Origin: Gammaproteobacteria bacterium
GTDB lineage: Bacteria > Pseudomonadota > Gammaproteobacteria > Steroidobacterales > UBA11654
DNA length: 26,315 bases
Reading direction: 5' to 3'
Assembly: GCA_012965065.1 (NCBI GenBank)
Contig: DTSX01000041.1
Coordinates: 1 to 26,315, forward strand
Position numbers and translations under genes: made by a program. The notes beneath the pieces are model-generated. The model worked only from the letters and a program-made list of their open reading frames with translations, had not been told where the DNA came from and did not search any database. This document shows, one piece after another, positions 7,823 through 15,101 of the stretch (position 1 is its first letter; each line of letters opens with the position of its first letter).

Positions 7823-8659
7823 TTAAGACCGGTCCCATCTGTTGGCAACGGACTTTATTTGATCCACCCCAATCCGTAAATCCAGCATCCGGCTTGCTTC
7901 TTCCTCGCCAAAAACTTCCACAGGTAAAATGTTCATGGGATCGTATCTGTAGCCCAATTCTCTAACTTTCAAGTCGTATTCTTGTTGCGCTGCACGTTCA
8001 GACAAGGGCACCGTCTCTGCTTCATCCAACCATTGAAACCAACGGTTGATAAACGTTTCTAAATAGCGTGCACAATGGTCTATGTTTTCATCGTTCAGTT
8101 CTGCGTGTGAGCTCACGCAAACTGGTGACATTAAAGACCTCAGATAGGTGCCGTGGCTGACAAAGCGTGTCCAATTCGGTTGTGCCCGAAATTCCAGGAA
8201 ATCTTTGTTGACTGGTTCGTAGTATTTCATTAAATAATCAGGGTTTGTCCTCAGATCCATCCGAGGTGTGTATTCTGCATAAAAATAGAGAAAAGGAATG
8301 GTGCCGAAGATCACCGCTAAATGTGGCACCCTGGTTTCCTGACCAAGGAAAACGGTTGCATTGATGTCCAGGATACTTCTTTGACGGTTGCCAAGCCATG
8401 AATGCACCAGCCAATCAACTTCTTCCCCGCTGTAGGCGGTAAAGGAGCCTTCCAATTGTCCATGCTTTGGGTGTTCCTCAGAAACAAAGTAATCTCTGCC
8501 TGCACAAGAAGGGTGTTTTTCCACAGAAAAACGCTCTTTCACTCGCTCGATGATGCCCGTTTGAATACCCCAGCAACGCTCCCACGCATGGCTCACATCG
8601 ACGTTTGGATTTTCACTGAGAAATTCCATTATGGTTTTGGTTTCTTTATTCTGGCTCAC
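7823..8659 (-). CDS. Red chlorophyll catabolite reductase (RCCR)-like protein
   Basis: Protein of 278 residues that aligns along nearly its whole length with plant RCCR (Arabidopsis ACD2, from memory). VDWLVHSWL matches the plant IDFVIGSWI. PRMDLRTNPDYLMKYYEPVN (132-151) matches the plant stretch HRKDLVLNPDYLKEYY. RFVSHGTYLRSLMSPV matches YVSPSLFVRSAFSP. The C-terminal VFGEEEASRM matches MFGEEVSSRV. Asp240 falls at the plant Asp291, reported to matter for activity; the plant Glu154 position appears to be Ile. RCCR, distantly related to ferredoxin-dependent bilin reductases, reduces an open-chain chlorophyll product using ferredoxin. No signal peptide is seen. The start is GTG, with AAGGAGA 8 bases upstream. 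It leads an operon with a two-component system. The family call is good; the substrate is unknown. Confidence 0.75.
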   Translation of the reverse strand: MSQNKETKTIMEFLSENPNVDVSHAWERCWGIQTGIIERVKERFSVEKHPSCAGRDYFVSEEHPKHGQLEGSFTAYSGEEVDWLVHSWLGNRQRSILDINATVFLGQETRVPHLAVIFGTIPFLYFYAEYTPRMDLRTNPDYLMKYYEPVNKDFLEFRAQPNWTRFVSHGTYLRSLMSPVCVSSHAELNDENIDHCARYLETFINRWFQWLDEAETVPLSERAAQQEYDLKVRELGYRYDPMNILPVEVFGEEEASRMLDLRIGVDQIKSVANRWDRS

Positions 8660-8705
8660 TTCTATTTCTCCTTGTCTAATAGAACCAACAGTATTCCATC
8701 AACAA

Positions 8706-8750
8706 ACCGATAGATCTAGTCTATTGGTGACTATATAATCGTTTTGTCAA
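8706..8750. promoter_or_regulatory. Divergent promoter region with operator-like dyad
   Basis: Between the RCCR-like gene and the divergent hydrolase gene, ACCGATAGA (8706-8714) and TCTATTGGT (8720-8728) form an inverted repeat with 9-base arms, one mismatch and a 5-base centre. On the minus strand a perfect -35 TTGACA occupies 8750-8745, and the dyad covers where its -10 would be. On the plus strand TATAAT at 8734-8739 lies just beyond the dyad. A regulator bound here could control both genes. Confidence 0.5.
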
Positions 8751-8777
8751 CTTACCTAAGAAATACGACCCAAAATA

Positions 8778-9581
8778 ATGCCATCACTGACCATAAATGA
8801 TCATGAAATGTATTACGAAATTCATGGACATGGTGATCCAGTTGTTTGCATGGGTGGTTGGGGCACATACTGTCACGGCAAGGAAACATTACTGGCACGA
8901 GGACTGACCGACGAGTACCAAGTGCTGGTCTTTGATTACAGAGGCATAGGAGATTCAAGTGATAACTTGAATGTTGAGCCGACCATGGCTATGCACGCCA
9001 ATGATCTTATCGCTTTGCTTGATCATTTACAGTGGCAGAATGTACACATGATAGGCCTTATTGGCATGGGCTGTTGTGTAGCACAGGAACTCGCCATCCA
9101 CAGACCTGATCTTGTTAGAAGCATGGTCAATATGGGTGCTTGGGCCTATTGCGATTCATACCTTTGTGACCAATTGAAACTTTTTAGGGACGTACATCGC
9201 GATTCAGGTTTTTTTGCCTTTCAGAAATTTGTCAGCATGTACTCGTTCCTTCCAGAGTACTACAGAAAAAATCGTGATCGGTTACTTGGACCTGATGGGG
9301 GATGGAAGGAATTGAATAACAATTATCCAACCCATGAAAGACTAGTTGAAGCTTGCCTTAATCATGATGTCCGGGGCAGACTTGAACAAATCAAGGCGCC
9401 CTGTTTAATTATCCATGCTGCAAAAGATCTGGTGACAGGCCCAAGAACGACCCTTCTGCTGGAACAACAACTGCCCAACGCCCAAGGTGTAATGATGGAG
9501 GAAGTGGCACATGTCGTTGCTGGGAGAGAGCAAAAAATAGCATTCTGCAAAATACTTTTCAGTTTTTTACACCAACATTAA
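8778..9581 (+). CDS. Alpha/beta-hydrolase-fold protein lacking the usual nucleophile serine
   Basis: Protein of 267 residues with the MhpC/BioH-like fold: YEIHGHGDPVV, the VFDYRGIGDS turn, beta-5 NVHMIGLIG leading into helix VAQELAIHRPDLV, a cap region rich in aromatic residues, then LIIHAAKDLVTG (acid Asp) and EEVAHVV (catalytic His). The elbow that should read G-x-S-x-G is GLIGMGCC (93-100). No Ser is there; Gly or Ile sits at the nucleophile position and Cys99/Cys100 are the only nearby candidates. Asp and His are kept, so it may be a non-hydrolytic member (lyase, cofactor-free oxygenase, binding protein) or use Cys. The start ATG 8778 has a weak ribosome-binding site. It diverges from the RCCR-like gene across a shared control region. 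Confidence 0.85.
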   Translation: MPSLTINDHEMYYEIHGHGDPVVCMGGWGTYCHGKETLLARGLTDEYQVLVFDYRGIGDSSDNLNVEPTMAMHANDLIALLDHLQWQNVHMIGLIGMGCCVAQELAIHRPDLVRSMVNMGAWAYCDSYLCDQLKLFRDVHRDSGFFAFQKFVSMYSFLPEYYRKNRDRLLGPDGGWKELNNNYPTHERLVEACLNHDVRGRLEQIKAPCLIIHAAKDLVTGPRTTLLLEQQLPNAQGVMMEEVAHVVAGREQKIAFCKILFSFLHQH

Positions 9582-9859
9582 TACAGATTAAATACTCTTT
9601 AAACACCAGCAACCAGTTACCAAAAACCAGTGAACAAGGTCTTGAAGACGGATGGATGGAAGGTCATTCGATTCTGGGAGGAAGAGATCAATACCAATCT
9701 AGACCAATGCATTGCCGTAATCAAAAAACACCTCGAGAACTGAGAAGGCAGTTGCTTGGGAGATAAGGAATGTTTTGGTTGTATAAGACCAACAAAATAT
9801 TCATAATGATGGCCCGTTAAGCCCAATTGCATCAGAACCGGGAAAATGGAATATCAAAT
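9582..9859. other. Intergenic region between hydrolase and icd
   Basis: This 278-base stretch contains only the endonuclease fragment at 9630-9743. The rest is AT-rich and should hold the icd promoter near its right end. I could not assign -35/-10 boxes with confidence. Confidence 0.5.
9630..9743 (+). pseudogene. C-terminal remnant of a DUF559/Vsr-like endonuclease
   Basis: Translating from 9630 gives 37 codons ending at TGA 9741-9743. They include LKTDGWKVIRFWEEEI and NTNLDQCIAVIKKHLEN. This matches the closing strand and helix of DUF559/very-short-patch-repair-like nucleases (pattern L..GW.V.RFWe.EI...l..c...I...L). The frame is stopped by TAA at 9600-9602, and the N-terminal catalytic part is absent. 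It is therefore a decayed fragment, most likely left from a restriction-modification or Vsr locus. It cannot make a functional nuclease. Confidence 0.65.
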
Positions 9860-11134
9860 ATGCGTCGTGGATCGAAAATAGAACTAAAAAATGGGCATCT
9901 CATAGTCCCCAACAACCCAACAATACCCTTCATCGAAGGCGATGGCACTGGACCCGATATTTGGCGATCCGCAGTCAGGGTTTTGGACGCTGCAGTAGAG
10001 AAAGCTTACCAAGGTGAACGAAAGATCCAGTGGCTTGAAGTCTACGCCGGCCAGAAAGCTTTTGATCAATTCAACAATTGGCTTCCAGACGAAACCATAC
10101 AAACTTGCCGAGAATTCCTGGTCTCAATCAAAGGACCACTGACAACGCCAATCGGTGGAGGGATAAGGTCGTTGAATGTTGCGTTGCGGCAAGCACTCGA
10201 TCTTTACGTATGCCTTAGACCGGTAAGATGGTTCGAAGGGGTTCCATCGCCTGTCCGCAAGCCAGAAAATGTGGACATGGTTATTTTCAGAGAAAATACC
10301 GAAGATATTTACGCTGGCATAGAATTTGAACAGGGCAGTGATTCGAACAAAAAATTTCTGCAATTATTTAAGGAATCTTTCCCTGATGATTTCCGCAAAA
10401 TCAGGTTTCCAGAGTCATCTGGAATCGGCATTAAACCTATCTCACGAGAGGGATCAGAAAGACTGTTGCGTTCCGCATTCGACTACGCCATAAAAAATCA
10501 CCGTAAAAGCGTTACCTTGGTGCACAAAGGCAACATTATGAAATTTACCGAAGGTGCTTTTAGGGCCTGGGGTTACGCATTGGCAGAAAGGGAGTATGGA
10601 AATCATGTCTATACCTGGGATCAATGGGAGCAGACCAAAGTTAAACGGGGAGAAGAAGCTGCAAATCAGGAACAAAGGGATGCAATCGACAACGGCGCCA
10701 TCCTCGTTAAAGACGCCATCGCTGACATAACGCTGCAACAGGTTCTTACCAGACCCGCTGAATTTGATGTGATTGCAACAATGAATCTGAATGGAGATTA
10801 CCTCTCCGATGCTTTGGCTGCCCAAATTGGCGGCATTGGCATTGCACCAGGTGGCAACATCAACAACATTACAGGCCATGCCATTTTTGAAGCCACCCAT
10901 GGCACAGCACCAAAATATGCGAATCAAGACAAAGTGAACCCGGGCTCTGTCATTCTCTCTGGAGAAATGATGCTGAGATACCTTGATTGGGTTGAAGCTG
11001 CCGATTTAATAGTAAAAGCCATGGACGAATCCATTCGTCAAAAAACCGTCACCTATGATTTTGCCAGACTCATGGAAAATGTTTCACCGGTAAAATGCAG
11101 TGAATTTGGAGACGCCTTAATTAAGAATATGTAA
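9860..11134 (+). CDS. icd: NADP-dependent isocitrate dehydrogenase
   Basis: TCA-cycle enzyme converting isocitrate to 2-oxoglutarate and CO2. With the ATG at 9860 it is 424 residues (E. coli Icd is 416) and starts MRRGSKIELKNG, in register with E. coli; a TTG further upstream is less likely. The active-site loop GGGIRSLNVALRQ contains Ser104, equivalent to the E. coli Ser113 phosphorylated by AceK. NADP-specificity residues are kept: Lys-Tyr in APKYANQDKVNPGS, and Tyr and Arg in KTVTYDFARL. DMVIFRENTEDIYAGIE and LVHKGNIMKFTEGAF are textbook family segments. It is a single gene, converging on ilvH with a 4-base gap and no visible terminator hairpin. Confidence 0.97.
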   Translation: MRRGSKIELKNGHLIVPNNPTIPFIEGDGTGPDIWRSAVRVLDAAVEKAYQGERKIQWLEVYAGQKAFDQFNNWLPDETIQTCREFLVSIKGPLTTPIGGGIRSLNVALRQALDLYVCLRPVRWFEGVPSPVRKPENVDMVIFRENTEDIYAGIEFEQGSDSNKKFLQLFKESFPDDFRKIRFPESSGIGIKPISREGSERLLRSAFDYAIKNHRKSVTLVHKGNIMKFTEGAFRAWGYALAEREYGNHVYTWDQWEQTKVKRGEEAANQEQRDAIDNGAILVKDAIADITLQQVLTRPAEFDVIATMNLNGDYLSDALAAQIGGIGIAPGGNINNITGHAIFEATHGTAPKYANQDKVNPGSVILSGEMMLRYLDWVEAADLIVKAMDESIRQKTVTYDFARLMENVSPVKCSEFGDALIKNM

Positions 11135-11138
11135 GCCG

Positions 11139-11633
11139 TTACAGGCTGATGACGGCCTGCCCCTTGGCCAGAGCCAAAGGTCCGCTTCGAGCGATTGCTA
11201 TCACCTCTGTCGCCTTTTCTACGGCTTTCAAAAAATCATTGTTGGAGTCGTAATCAGACATAATCTCAAGAATGATAAAACCGTCTACTTCGCTTATAAT
11301 TTTGCCTTCTTGTTCATCAACGAATGCCAGCAGCGCATCTCTTTTTCGATCTTCGAGCCTGATTTTGATCATCATTAACTCACGTTCCACGTGATCGAGC
11401 AAAGTTATGTCCAGAACTTCAACAACGTCGATTAATTTATAGAGTTGTTTGGCGATTTGTTCGATCACAGCATCCTCACCTTCAGTTACCAGGGTTAATC
11501 TGGATACCATAGGGTCCTGAGTGGGTGCTACACTCAGAGATTCAATGTTGTAACCCCGGGTTGAAAACATGGAGGCAACGCGTGACAGCGCACCGGTCTC
11601 GTTCTGAAGCAATATTGCAATGGTGTGTCTCAT
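11139..11633 (-). CDS. ilvH: Acetolactate synthase, small (regulatory) subunit
   Basis: Regulatory subunit of acetohydroxyacid synthase for valine, leucine and isoleucine synthesis. At 164 residues it has normal length. The N-terminal ACT domain (MRHTIAILLQNETGALSRVASMF, then RGYNIESLSVAPT) binds the feedback inhibitor valine, and the C-terminal half (MMIKI ... FIILEIMS) is the usual second domain. The ATG at 11633 has AGGA just upstream. Unusually, it is transcribed away from the large-subunit gene, from the same 140-base intergenic region, instead of lying after it in one operon. Confidence 0.96.
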   Translation of the reverse strand: MRHTIAILLQNETGALSRVASMFSTRGYNIESLSVAPTQDPMVSRLTLVTEGEDAVIEQIAKQLYKLIDVVEVLDITLLDHVERELMMIKIRLEDRKRDALLAFVDEQEGKIISEVDGFIILEIMSDYDSNNDFLKAVEKATEVIAIARSGPLALAKGQAVISL

Positions 11634-11683
11634 TGTTCCTATTCTATATGTTTTATAAAAGACTGAACATACTACTCCGACGA

Positions 11684-11713
11684 TTGAAAGTTTTGCAATT
11701 TGTTACTTAAAAT
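11684..11713 (+). promoter_or_regulatory. ilvI: Candidate sigma-70 promoter for ilvI
   Basis: TTGAAA at 11684-11689 and TAAAAT at 11708-11713 are 18 bases apart, giving transcription from about 11720. That leaves a leader of about 40-55 bases and argues against the ATG at 11716 as the translation start. Confidence 0.45.
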
Positions 11714-11775
11714 AGATGGTTTATAGTATTGTAGTCGGCTGCGTTACTTTAAAGGAAACGGTGAAGACAGATAAA

Positions 11776-13587
11776 ATGGCAACACCTACAAAAATAGAGG
11801 GTTCGGCGATGATTGTCCGTGTTCTTGCTGAACAGGGAGTCAAGATCATTTTTGGCTACAGTGGTGGGGCAATTCTGCCAACCTACGATGCGGTTTTCAG
11901 ATACAACTCGGAAAACCAAATAAACGGAAAAGACCCAATGCCGCTGATTGTTCCAGCCAATGAACAAGGAGCTGGATTTATGGCCGCGGGCTACGCCAGA
12001 GCAACCGGTAAACCGGGGGTGGTGTTGGTAACTTCCGGACCGGGGGCAACAAACACAGTCACCCCCGTCAGGGATGCCATGGCCGACTCGATTCCCCTGG
12101 TTGTTATTTGTGGCCAGGTAGCTCGGGATTCCATTGGCACGGATGCCTTTCAGGAAGCACCAATCACCAGTGTCATGGGCTCTGTTGCCAAGCATGTCTT
12201 TCTGGTAACTGAATCAGAAAAACTGGAAGCCACAGTCCGAGCTGCCTTTGAAATTGCTGCATCTGGAAGGCCAGGCCCGGTGGTGGTTGATGTACCAAAA
12301 GACATCCAAAATTCAATGGTCATCCCCGACCAGGATTCAAGATTAAACATAGCAGCCTACCGGGGAAGACTGAGCCAAATTCAAGGAAGAGAATTGAATG
12401 ATGCTGAATGCAAAAAATTCTTTAATTATTTGGGCCAATCGGAACGTCCATTGCTCTATGTTGGGGGTGGAGTCATAGCTGGAGAAGCATCGGAATCCTT
12501 ACGGGGGTTTGCAGAAAAATTCCAAATACCGATTGCGACAACACTCATGGGCATTGGGGCAATTGGCACTCAATCGGTCTTGTCATTGAAGATGCTCGGC
12601 ATGCATGGAACCGCCTATGCAAATTACGCTGTTGAGGATTGTGATTTCGTCATCGCAGTGGGTGCAAGATTCGATGACCGAGTGGCTGCGCTGCCCAAAA
12701 AGTTTGCTCCGAAGGCGAAAGCAGTAGCCCATTTTGATATTGATCCATCAGAGATAGGCAAAGTTAAAAACGTCGATTGGTTTCACATTGGAATTCTCAA
12801 CAAAGCCATAGCCAAACTTTCAGATTATTCTGATCAAAATAATCTTGCCTTCAACTTTTCAAGTTGGTTAGACGAAACACAAGAACTGAAAATAAAACAT
12901 GCTCTAAGTTACGACAGGGAATCAAATCTTATCCAACCCCAGATGGTCTTGGAGGAAATCAACAAATTAACCAAAGGTAAGGCAATTGTCTCCACGGGTG
13001 TAGGCCAACATCAAATGTGGGCTGCTCAATACTTTGACTTCAATCAACCAAGACAATGGCTGACTTCCGGCAGCATGGGCACAATGGGATTTGGGTTGCC
13101 TGCGGCCATAGGCGCTCAATTTGCAAAGCCTGAATCAATGGTCATCGATGTTGATGGGGATGGCAGCATCCGAATGAATCTGGGAGAACTGGAAACCGTT
13201 ACGGCTTATGACTTGCCGGTGAAAATTCTCCTGCTCAACAATGCCGGAGATGGAATGGTGAAACAATGGCAAAAACTCTACTATGGGGCAAGATTTTCTG
13301 GAAGTGACAAAACCCTCCGCCAAAAAGATTTTGTCATGTGTGCCAAGTCTGACGGTTTTCAGTACGCAGAACAGTTAACGGAAAAGAAAGACGTTGTAAA
13401 GACGATAAAACAGTTCATTGAGTTTCCCAAGGCTGCTTTCCTGGAAGTGGTGATTGATCCGGATGCCATGGTTTACCCGATGGTTGGGCCTGGAATGGCT
13501 TACGATCAAATGGTCACCGGGGAATTCATAAGCAGTCGAGATACCGACCAAGAGATCGATGAAATTGATCCAAATGCAATGTTTTAA
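11776..13587 (+). CDS. ilvI: Acetolactate synthase, large (catalytic) subunit
   Basis: TPP-dependent enzyme condensing pyruvate with pyruvate or 2-oxobutyrate, first common step of branched-chain amino acid synthesis. It has about 603 residues from the ATG at 11776; a GTG at 11761 with AAGGA upstream is an alternative. The catalytic Glu63 lies in VPANEQGAGFMAAGYARATG. The FAD/central domain has MLGMHGTAYANYAVEDCD and GARFDDR. The TPP/Mg motif begins GDGSIRMN and continues to LLNNAGDGMVKQWQ. MVYPMVGPGMAYDQMVTGEF and an acidic tail end the protein. It is somewhat divergent from E. coli IlvB/IlvI (LIVPANEQ instead of VRHEQ; NNAGDG in the TPP loop), but the biosynthetic role is supported by ilvH next door. 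Confidence 0.93.
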   Translation: MATPTKIEGSAMIVRVLAEQGVKIIFGYSGGAILPTYDAVFRYNSENQINGKDPMPLIVPANEQGAGFMAAGYARATGKPGVVLVTSGPGATNTVTPVRDAMADSIPLVVICGQVARDSIGTDAFQEAPITSVMGSVAKHVFLVTESEKLEATVRAAFEIAASGRPGPVVVDVPKDIQNSMVIPDQDSRLNIAAYRGRLSQIQGRELNDAECKKFFNYLGQSERPLLYVGGGVIAGEASESLRGFAEKFQIPIATTLMGIGAIGTQSVLSLKMLGMHGTAYANYAVEDCDFVIAVGARFDDRVAALPKKFAPKAKAVAHFDIDPSEIGKVKNVDWFHIGILNKAIAKLSDYSDQNNLAFNFSSWLDETQELKIKHALSYDRESNLIQPQMVLEEINKLTKGKAIVSTGVGQHQMWAAQYFDFNQPRQWLTSGSMGTMGFGLPAAIGAQFAKPESMVIDVDGDGSIRMNLGELETVTAYDLPVKILLLNNAGDGMVKQWQKLYYGARFSGSDKTLRQKDFVMCAKSDGFQYAEQLTEKKDVVKTIKQFIEFPKAAFLEVVIDPDAMVYPMVGPGMAYDQMVTGEFISSRDTDQEIDEIDPNAMF

Positions 13588-15029
13588 CTTGGCGGTTGTT
13601 CACCCATGGCATCTATGCCGTAGGTTTCCCCAGATTGGGTGTAGAGAACTTTTTTCCTAAAAAATCTGAGCATTCCCATGTGGCCCATTCTGGATGCACC
13701 GATTCCAGAGTATTTAAACCAATTTTTTTCACCATCAAAAACATAGGTTGTTACCCCGCAATCTTGAATACTAACTGCGCCGGCATCCAACTGCCTGGCA
13801 ATCCTCTCGCCTTCAACTCTGTCTCCAGCCAAAACTCCTGCTGACAAACCGTATCGGGTATTATTCGCCAACTGAATGGCCTCATTGACATCCGTATACG
13901 TCATGATTGGAATAATCGGGCCAAACGTTTCATCGGTCATCACCAACATCGAGTGGTCGACATTTTTCAGGACTGTTGGCAGTATCCATTTCCCCCCACC
14001 GTGCTGTTCAATCACACCACCGCACAGAATCTCTGCCCCTTTCTCCTCAGCATCTCGCAGGTGCGCCTGAATAATATCAGCCTGCTTATCAAAAATAAGA
14101 GGCCCGATGTGGCCTTCGTGTATGTTGGGGTAGTTGATTTCAACTTGCTCTGACAATTGAACCAACTCCGAGGTAAATGCTTCAGCAATGGCGGAATGAA
14201 TATAGACCCTTTCTATGGATTGACAGGCTTGACCTGTGGCTTGCACAGATGCCCTCAAGACAATTTTAGCGCTGTCTTTTGGATCTGCATTTTCAGTAAT
14301 GATAACCGGGTCTTTGCCTCCGAGTTCAGCATAGATGGGAATGAAATTTTTAGCACCACTCTGATAAACAATTTTCCCGGTTTTAACACTGCCTGTAAAA
14401 CACAGGGCATCGACATGCTTGATTAAATCTTGTCCGGTTTGGCCATCCCCTTGAATAAATCTGCAAACCGCGTTTAACGCCGGCACCTGCTCGAGAGTTT
14501 TTTGCAAAGGTTCTATAAACCTCGGGGTAATTTCGCTTGGTTTGACGACGACCGCTGATCCGGCCATTAAAGCAGGTATCAAATCAATCAAGGTGATGAG
14601 AAAAGGAAAATTCCAGGGACCAATAACACCCACTACTTCAAAGGGTACCAGCTGTTGCTTGTAGGTAACGGTTGGGGCAGATGACTGCCTGGCAATTTGC
14701 TCTGCGAACACTTCCTCGCCAATTTGCAACCAGTCTTGGATCATTGTTGACAATCCTGCAAGTTCAATGGTGGCTATAAAATACCGCCCGGTATCTGTAA
14801 TTAGTGCTTGCAGAAGTTCTTTATTGGACGCAACAGCATCAGCCCAGTCTGACAGTACACCTGCTCGTTGTTGTACAGACATATCAGCCCAACCTAGCTG
14901 CCCCTCTCTCAGGTCAGCGACAATGGATGCAATTTGGGTCTCGCTGGTGACCTCAAAGGAGTAATCCATCTCACCTGTTCTCGGGTTCCTGGCCTGTAAG
15001 GTCCTGTTTGTTTGATTTGAACTATTCAC
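13584..15029 (-). CDS. NAD(P)-dependent aldehyde dehydrogenase
   Basis: Aldehyde dehydrogenase of 481 residues. GPWNFP (137-142) supplies the oxyanion Asn, VVKPSEITPR binds the cofactor, Glu235 is in YAELGGKDPVII and the catalytic Cys269 in TGQACQSIERVYI. The family stretch DETFGPIIPI follows. It resembles succinate-semialdehyde or aliphatic aldehyde dehydrogenases; the substrate cannot be decided. The start is a GTG at 15029 with only a weak upstream GGG. Its TAA stop and the ilvI TAA interlock in one TTAA at 13584-13587, so the two genes meet tail to tail with no room for a terminator. Upstream in the same direction is the PLP dehydratase, 72 bases away. Confidence 0.92.
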   Translation of the reverse strand: MNSSNQTNRTLQARNPRTGEMDYSFEVTSETQIASIVADLREGQLGWADMSVQQRAGVLSDWADAVASNKELLQALITDTGRYFIATIELAGLSTMIQDWLQIGEEVFAEQIARQSSAPTVTYKQQLVPFEVVGVIGPWNFPFLITLIDLIPALMAGSAVVVKPSEITPRFIEPLQKTLEQVPALNAVCRFIQGDGQTGQDLIKHVDALCFTGSVKTGKIVYQSGAKNFIPIYAELGGKDPVIITENADPKDSAKIVLRASVQATGQACQSIERVYIHSAIAEAFTSELVQLSEQVEINYPNIHEGHIGPLIFDKQADIIQAHLRDAEEKGAEILCGGVIEQHGGGKWILPTVLKNVDHSMLVMTDETFGPIIPIMTYTDVNEAIQLANNTRYGLSAGVLAGDRVEGERIARQLDAGAVSIQDCGVTTYVFDGEKNWFKYSGIGASRMGHMGMLRFFRKKVLYTQSGETYGIDAMGEQPPS

Positions 15030-15101
15030 TGATTGAGCCCGATCCTTTTAGCAATCTTTTAAAAAACCAAGACTACGATTAAAACAGGCTTTCATCAATA
15101 A

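Noticed and set aside
8778..9581. Chlorophyllase or pheophytinase call for the hydrolase-fold protein
   Set aside because: Tempting next to RCCR, but the nucleophile Ser those enzymes need is absent and no specific motif of either was seen.
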